This document shows, piece by piece, positions 56,301 through 64,000 of a DNA stretch of 64,000 nt. Source of the stretch: Nemertoderma westbladi (lineage: Eukaryota > Xenacoelomorpha > Nemertodermatida > Nemertodermatidae); NCBI GenBank assembly GCA_032718475.1, contig JAUCBJ010004223.1:1-64000 (forward strand), in the 5' to 3' direction. Position numbers and translations under genes: made by a program. Every line of letters starts with the position of its first letter. Within the stretch, counting starts at the first letter, position 1. The notes beneath the pieces are model-generated. The model searched no databases, was not told where the DNA came from, and saw only the letters and a program-made list of their open reading frames with translations.

Positions 56301-59300
56301 TAAAGGCATTAGAGATTTCTAATTAATAATAAAGCCATTAGAGATTTCTAATTAATAATAAAGGCATTAGAGATTTCTAATTAATAATAAAGGCAATAGA
56401 GATTTCTAATTAATAATAAAGGCATTAGAGATTTCTAATTAATAATAAAGGCATTAGAGATTTCTAATTAATAATAAAGGCGTTAGAGATTTCTAATTAA
56501 TAATAAAGGCATTAGAGATTTCTAATTAATAATAAAGGCATTAGAGATTTCTAATTAATAATAAAGGCATTAGAGATTTCTAATTAATAATAAAGGCATT
56601 AGAGATTTCTAATTAATAATAAAGCCATTAGAGATTTCTAATTAATAATAAAGGCATTAGAGATTTCTAATTAATAATAAAGCCATTAGAGATTTCTAAT
56701 TAATAATAAAGGCATTAGAGATTTCTAATTAATAATAAAGCCATTAGAGATTTCTAATTAATAATAAAGGCATTAGAGATTTCTAATTAATAATAAAGGC
56801 GTTAGAGATTTCTAATTAATAATAAAGGCATTAGAGATTTCTAATTAATAATAAAGGCAATAGAGATTTCTAATTAATAATAAAGGCATTAGAGATTTCT
56901 AATTAATAATAAAGGCATTAGAGATTTCTAATTAATAATAAAGGCATTAGAGATTTCTAATTAATAATAAAGGCATTAGAGATTTCTAATTAATAATAAA
57001 GGCATTAGAGATTTCTAATTAATAATAAAGGCAATAGAGATTTCTAATTAATAATAAAGGCATTAGAGATTTCTAATTAATAATAAAGGCATTAGAGATT
57101 TCTAATTAATAATAAAGGCATTAGAGATTTCTAATTAATAATAAAGGCAATAGAGATTTCTAATTAATAATAAAGGCATTAGAGATTTCTAATTAATAAT
57201 AAAGGCATTAGAGATTTCTAATTAATAGTAAAGGCATTAGAGATTTCTAATTAATAATAAAGGCATTAGAGATTTCTAATTAATAATAAAGGCATTAGAG
57301 ATTTCTAATTAATAATAAAGGCATTAGAGATTTCTAATTAATAATAAAGGCATTAGAGATTTCTAATTAATAGTAAAGGCATTAGAGATTTCTAATTAAT
57401 AATAAAGGCATTAGAGATTTCTAATTAATAATAAAGGCATTAGAGATTTCTAATTAATAATAAAGGCATTAGAGATTTCTAATTAATAATAAAGGCATTA
57501 GAGATTTCTAATTAATAATAAAGGCATTAAAGATTTCTAATTAATAATAAAGGCATTAGAGATTTCTAATTAATAATAAAGGCATTAGAGATTTCTAATT
57601 AATAATAAAGGCATTAGAGATTTCTAATTAATAATAAAGGCATTAGAGATTTCTAATTAATAATAAAGGCATTAGAGATTTCTAATTATTAATAAAGGCA
57701 TTAGATATTTCTAATTAATAATAAAGGCATTAGAGATTTCTAATTAATAATAAAGGCATTAGAGATTTCTAATTAATAATAAAGGCAATAGAGATTTCTA
57801 ATTATTAATAAAGGCATTAGAGATTTCTAATTAATAATAAAGGCATTAGAGATTTCTAATTAATAATAAAGGCATTAGAGACTTCTAATTAATAATAAAG
57901 GCATTAGAGATTTCTAATTAATAATAAAGGCATTAGAGATTTCTAATTAATAATAAAGGCATTAGAGATTTCTAATTAATAATAAAGGCATTAGAGATTT
58001 GTAATTAATAATAAAGGCATTAGAGATTTCTAATTAATAATAAAGGCATTAGAGATTTCTAATTAATAATAAAGGCGTTAGAGATTTCTAATTAATAATA
58101 AAGGCGTTAGAGATTTGTAATTAATAATAAAGGCATTAGAGATTTCTAATTAATAATAAAGGCATTAGAGATTTCTAATTAATAATAAAGGCGTTAGAGA
58201 TTTCTAATTAATAATAACAAAGGCAATAGAGATTTCTAATTAATAATAAAGGCATTAGAGATTTCTAATTAATAATAAAGGCATTAGAGATTTCTAATTA
58301 ATAATAAAGGCATTAGAGATTTCTAATTAATAATAAAGGCATTAGAGATTTCTAATTAATAATAAAGGCATTAGAGATTTCTAATTAATAATAAAGGCAT
58401 TAGAGATTTCTAATTATTAATAAAGGCATTAGAGATTTCTAATTAATAATAAAGGCATTAGAGATTTTTAATTAATAATAAAGGCATTAGAGACTTCTAA
58501 TTAATAATAAAGGCAATAGAGATTTCTAATTAATAATAAAGGCATTAGAGATTTCTAATTAATAATAAAGGCATTAGAGATTTCTAATTAATAATAAAGG
58601 CATTAGAGATTTCTAATTAATAATAAAGGCAATAGAGATTTCTAATTAATAATAAAGGCATTAGAGATTTATAATTAATAATAAAGGCATTAGAGATTTC
58701 TAATTAATAATAAAGGCAATAGAGATTTCTAATTATTAATAAAGGCATTAGAGATTTCTAATTAATAATAAAGGCATTAGAGATTTCTAATTAATAATAA
58801 AGGCATTAGAGATTTTTAATTAATAATAAAGGCATTAGAGATTTCTAATTAATAATAAAGGCATTAGAGATTTCTAATTAATAATAAAGGCATTAGAGAT
58901 TTTTAATTAATAATAAAGGCATTAGAGATTTCTAATTAATAATAAAGGCATTAGAGATTTCTAATTAATAATAAAGGCATTAGAGATTTTTAATTAATAA
59001 TAATGGCATTAGAGACTTCTAATTAATAATAAAGGCAATAGAGATTTCTAATTATTAATAAAGGCATTAGAGATTTCTAATTAATAATAAAGGCATTAGA
59101 GATTTTTAATTAATAATAAAGGCATTAGAGACTTCTAATTAATAATAAAGGCAATAGAGATTTCTAATTAATAATAAAGGCATTAGAGATTTCTAATTAA
59201 TAATAAAGGCATTAGAGATTTCTAATTAATAATAAAGGCATTAGAGATTTCTAATTAATAATAAAGGCAATAGAGATTTCTAATTAATAATAAAGGCATT

Positions 59301-62300
59301 AGAGATTTATAATTAATAATAAAGGCATTAGAGATTTCTAATTAATAATAAAGGCAATAGAGATTTCTAATTATTAATAAAGGCATTAGAGATTTCTAAT
59401 TAATAATAAAGGCATTAGAGATTTTTAATTAATAATAAAGGTATTAGAGACTTCTAATTAATAATAAAGGCAATAGAGATTTCTAATTAATAATAAAGGC
59501 ATTAGAGATTTCTAATTAATAATAAAGGCATTAGAGATTTCTAATTAATAATAAAGGCATTAGAGATTTCTAATTAATAATAAAGGCGTTAGAGATTTGT
59601 AATTAATAATAAAGGCACTAGAGATTTCTAATTAATAATAAAGGCATTAGAGATTTCTAATTAATAATAAAGGCATTAGAGATTTCTAATTAATAATAAA
59701 GGCGTTAGAGATTTGTAATTAATAATAAAGGCACTAGAGATTTCTAATTAATAATAAAGGCATTCGAGATTTCTAATTAATAATAAAGGCGTTAGAGATT
59801 TGTAATTAATAATAAAGGCATTAGAGATTTCTAATTAATAATAAAGGCATTAGAGATTTCTAATTAATAATAAAGGCGTTAGAGATTTGTAATTAATAAT
59901 AAAGGCACTAGAGATTTCTAATTAATAATAAAGGCATTAGAGATTTCTAATTAATAATAAAGGCATTAGAGATTTCTAATTAATAATAAAGGCGTTAGAG
60001 ATTTGTAATTAATAATAAAGGCACTAGAGATTTCTAATTTAATAAAGGCATTCGAGATTTCTAATTAATAATAAAGGCGTTAGAGATTTGTAATTAATAA
60101 TAAAGGCACTAGAGATTTCTAATTAATAATAAAGGCATTAGAGATTTCTAATTAATAATAAAGGCATTAGAGATTTCTAATTAATAATAAAGGCATTATA
60201 GATTTTTAATTAATAATAAAGGCATTAGAGATTTCTAATTAATAACAACAAAGGCATTAGAGATTTCTAATTAATAATAAAGGCATTAGAGATTTCTAAT
60301 TAATAATAAAGGCATTCGAGATTTCTAATTAATAATAAAGGCGTTAGAGATTTGTAATTAATAATAAAGGCATTAGAGATTTGTAATTAATAATAAAGGC
60401 ATTAGAGATTTCTAATTAATAATAAAGGCGTTAGAGATTTCTAATTAATAATAAAGGCAATAGAGATTTCTAATTAATAATAAAGGCAATAGAGATTTCT
60501 AATTATTAATAAAGGCATTAGAGATTTCTAATTAATAATAAAGGCATTAGAGATTTTTAATTAATAATAAAGGCATTAGAGACTTCTAATTAATAATAAA
60601 GGCAATAGAGATTTCTAATTAATAATAAAGGCATTAAAGATTTCTAATTAATAATAAAGGCATTAGAGATTTTTAATTAATAATAAAGGCATTAGAGACT
60701 TCTAATTAATAATAAAGGCAATAGAGATTTCTAATTAATAATAAAGGCATTAGAGATTTCTAATTAATAATAAAGGCATTAGAGATTTCTAATTATTAAT
60801 AAAGGCATTAGAGATTTCTAATTAATAATAAAGGCATTAGAGATTTTTAATTAATAATAAAGGCATTAGAGACTTCTAATTAATAATAAAGGCAATAGAG
60901 ATTTCTAATTAATAATAAAGGCATTAGAGATTTCTAATTAATAATAAAGGCATTAGAGATTTCTAATTAATAATAAAGGCATTACAGATTTCTAATTAAT
61001 AATAAAGGCATTAGAGATTTCTAATTAATAATAAAGGCATTAGAGATTTCTAATTAATAATAAAGGCATTAGAGATTTCTAATTAATAATAAAGGCATTA
61101 GAGATTTCTAATTAATAATAAAGGCATTAGAGATTTCTAATTAATAATAAAGGCATTAGAGATTTTTAATTAATAATAAAGGCATTAGAGATTTCTAATT
61201 ATTAATAAAGGCATTAGAGATTTCTAATTAATAATAAAGGCATTAGAGATTTCTAATTATTAATAAAGGCATTAGAGATTTCTAATTAATAATAAAGGCA
61301 TTAGAGATTTTTAATTAATAATAAAGGCATTAGAGATTTCTAATTATTAATAAAGGCATTAGAGATTTCTAATTAATAATAAAGGCATTAGAGATTTTTA
61401 ATTAATAATAAAGGCATTAGAGATTTCTAATTATTAATAAAGGCATTAGAGATTTCTAATTAATAATAAAGGCATTAGAGATTTCTAAGTATTAATAAAG
61501 CATTAGAGATTTCTAATTAATAATAAAGGCATTAGAGATTTTTAATTAATAATAAAGGCATTAGAGATTTCTAATTATTAATAAAGGCATTAGAGATTTC
61601 TAATTAATAATAAAGGCATTAGAGATTTCTAATTAATAATACAGGCATTAGAGATTTCTAATTAATAATAAAGGCATTAGAGATTTCTAATTAATAATAC
61701 AGGCATTAGAGATTTCTAATTAATAATAAAGGCATTAGAGATTTCTAATTAATAATACAGGCATTAGAGATTTCTAATTAATAATAAAGGCATTAGAGAT
61801 TTTTAATTAATAATAAAGGCATTAGAGATTTATAATTAATAATAAAGGCATTAGAGATTTCTAATTAATAATAAAGGCATTAGAGATTTCTAATTAATAA
61901 TAAAGGCATTAGAGATTTCTAATTAATAATAAAGGCATTAGAGATTTCTAATTAATAATAAAGGCATTAGAGATTTCTAATTAATAATAAAGGCATTAGA
62001 GATTTCTAATTAATAATAAAGGCATTAGAGATTTCTAATTAATAATACAGGCATTAGAGATTTCTAATTAATAATAAAGGCATTAGAGATTTCTAATTAA
62101 TAATACAGGCATTAGAGATTTCTAATTAATAATAAAGGCATTAGAGATTTCTAATTAATAATACAGGCATTAGAGATTTCTAATTAATAATAAAGGCATT
62201 AGAGATTTTTAATTAATAATAAAGGCATTAGAGATTTCTAATTAATAATAAAGGCATTAGAGATTTCTAATTAATAATAAAGGCATTAGAGATTTCTAAT

Positions 62301-64000
62301 TAATAATAAAGGCATTAGAGATTTCTAATTAATAATAAAGGCATTAGAGATTTCTAATTAATAATAAAGGCATTAGAGATTTCTAATTAATAATAAAGGC
62401 ATTAGAGATTTCTAATTAATAATAAAGGCATTAGAGATTTCTAATTAATAATAAAGGCATTAGAGATTTCTAATTATTAATAAAGGCATTAGAGATTTCT
62501 AATTAATAATAAAGGCATTAGAGATTTTTAATTAATAATAAAGGCATTAGAGATTTCTAATTAATAATACAGGCATTAGAGATTTCTAATTAATAATAAA
62601 GGCATTAGAGATTTCTAATTAATAATACAGGCATTAGAGATTTCTAATTAATAATAAAGGCATTAGAGATTTTTAATTAATAATAAAGGCATTAGAGATT
62701 TCTAATTAATAATAAAGGCATTAGAGATTTCTAATTAATAATAAAGGCATTAGAGATTTCTAATTAATAATAAAGGCATTAGAGATTTCTAATTAATAAT
62801 AAAGGCATTAGAGATTTCTAATTAATAATAAAGGCATTATAGATTTCTAATTAATAATAAAGGCAATAGAGATTTCTAATTAATAATAACAAAGGCAATA
62901 GAGATTTCTAATTAATAATAAAGGCATTAGAGATTTCTAATTAATAATAAAGGCGTTAGAGATTTCTAATTAATAATAAAGGCATTAGAGATTTCTAATT
63001 AATAATAAAGGCAATAGAGATTTCTAATTAATAATAACAAAGGCAATAGAGATTTCTAATTAATAATAAAGGCATTAGAGATTTCTAATTAATAATAAAG
63101 GCATTAGAGATTTCTAATTAATAATAAAGGCATTAGAGATTTCTAATTAATAATAAAGGCAATAGAGATTACTAATTAATAATAACAAAGGCAATAGAGA
63201 TTTCTAATTAATAATAAAGGCATTAGAGATTTCTAATTAATAATAAAGGCGTTAGAGATTTCTAATTAATAATAAAGGCATTAGAGATTTCTAATTAATA
63301 ATAAAGGCAATAGAGATTTCTAATTAATAATAACAAAGGCAATAGAGATTTCTAATTAATAATAAAGGCATTAGAGATTTCTAATTAATAATAAAGGCAT
63401 TAGAGATTTCTAATTAATAATAAAGGCATTAGAGATTTCTAATTAATAATAAAGGCATTCGAGATTTCTAATTAATAATAAAGGCAATAGAGATTTCTAA
63501 TTAATAATAAAGGCATTAGAGATTTCTGATTAATAATAAAGGCATTAGAGATTTCTAATTAATAATAAAGGCATTAGAGATTTCTAATTAATAATAAAGG
63601 CATTAGAGATTTCTAATTAATAATAAAGGCATTAGAGATTTCTAATTAATAATAAAGGCATTATAGATTTTTAATTAATAATACAGGCATTAGAGATTTC
63701 TAATTAATAATAAAGGCATTAGAGATTTCTAATTAATAATAAAGGCATTAGAGATTTCTAATTAATAATAAAGGCATTAGAGATTTCTAATTAATAATAT
63801 AGGCATTAGAGATTTCTAATTAATAATAAAGGCATTAGAGATTTCTAATTAATAATAAAGGCAATAGAGATTTCTAATTAATAATAAAGGCATTAGAGAT
63901 TTCTAATTAATAATAAAGGCATTAGAGATTTCTAATTAATAATAAAGGCAATAGAGATTTCTAATTAATAATAAAGGCAATAGAGATTTCTAATTAATAA
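47336..64000. repeat. 29 bp AT-rich satellite-like array, about 575 units, continuing past the window
   Basis: An uninterrupted array of AGGCATTAGAGATTTCTAAT plus TAATAATAA. Variant units (GGCGTTAG, GGCAATAG, GGCACTAG, ATTATAGATTTTTAAT, AATACAGGC, AAAGCCATT, AATAACAAAGGC with +3 nt) are organised in higher-order blocks of 725, 753 and 148 bp. No open frames and no other elements. Its 16.7 kb makes it by far the largest array here. Confidence 0.98.

Overview
The window is animal (invertebrate) nuclear DNA. The evidence is interrupted genes with GT-AG introns, several non-LTR retrotransposon remnants, a BEL/Pao integrase fragment, and more than half of the sequence in minisatellite arrays. No species can be named from it.

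The only recognisable host gene is ARP2 (ACTR2, the Arp2 subunit of the Arp2/3 actin-nucleating complex). It lies on the minus strand and fills roughly the left 38.5 kb. Seven exons can be placed to the base: 38442-38489, 34104-34249, 31721-31901, 27534-27743, 22621-22770, 10020-10197 and 1408-1508. Together they encode 338 residues that are collinear with ARP2 without a gap. About 56 C-terminal residues remain and lie left of base 1. Each exon is ordinary and conserved. The introns are bloated with tandem arrays: 86 bp units in intron 7, 67 bp in intron 6, 49 bp plus a 44/47 bp and a 31 bp array in intron 5, 16 bp, ~17 bp and 19 bp in intron 4, 22 bp in intron 3, and a short 31 bp array in intron 2.

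The most striking observation is that two arrays were built out of exon-intron boundaries of this gene. The 49 bp array (about 70 units) in intron 5 repeats the last 30 nt of exon 5 plus the first 19 nt of the intron, including the donor GTAAGT. The 67 bp array (about 104 units) in intron 6 repeats the last 13-15 nt of exon 6 plus the donor GTGAGT. The pre-mRNA therefore carries roughly 170 copies of its own 5' splice sites. The 22 bp array of intron 3 starts at intron base +7. Arrays thus repeatedly begin at the donor end of introns.

Transposable elements inside ARP2 introns: a 1032 bp foldback element with a 6 bp target duplication (intron 6); a DUF4817-type DNA transposon fragment, a CR1/L2-like LINE (minus), another LINE fragment (plus) and a 5'-truncated BEL/Pao polyprotein (plus) in intron 5; a plus-strand LINE in intron 2; two joined minus-strand LINE fragments in intron 1.

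Right of 38.5 kb there is no recognisable gene. This part holds the presumed ARP2 upstream region, 42 bp and ~51 bp arrays, a 29 bp AT-rich satellite-like array that runs with one large interruption from about 41.0 kb to the window end, a LINE fragment inserted into that array with a 7 bp target duplication, a tRNA-derived sequence, and a 994 bp tandem duplication whose junctions fall on a tRNA A-box-like motif. The 29 bp array shows nested higher-order repeats (725, 753 and 148 bp).
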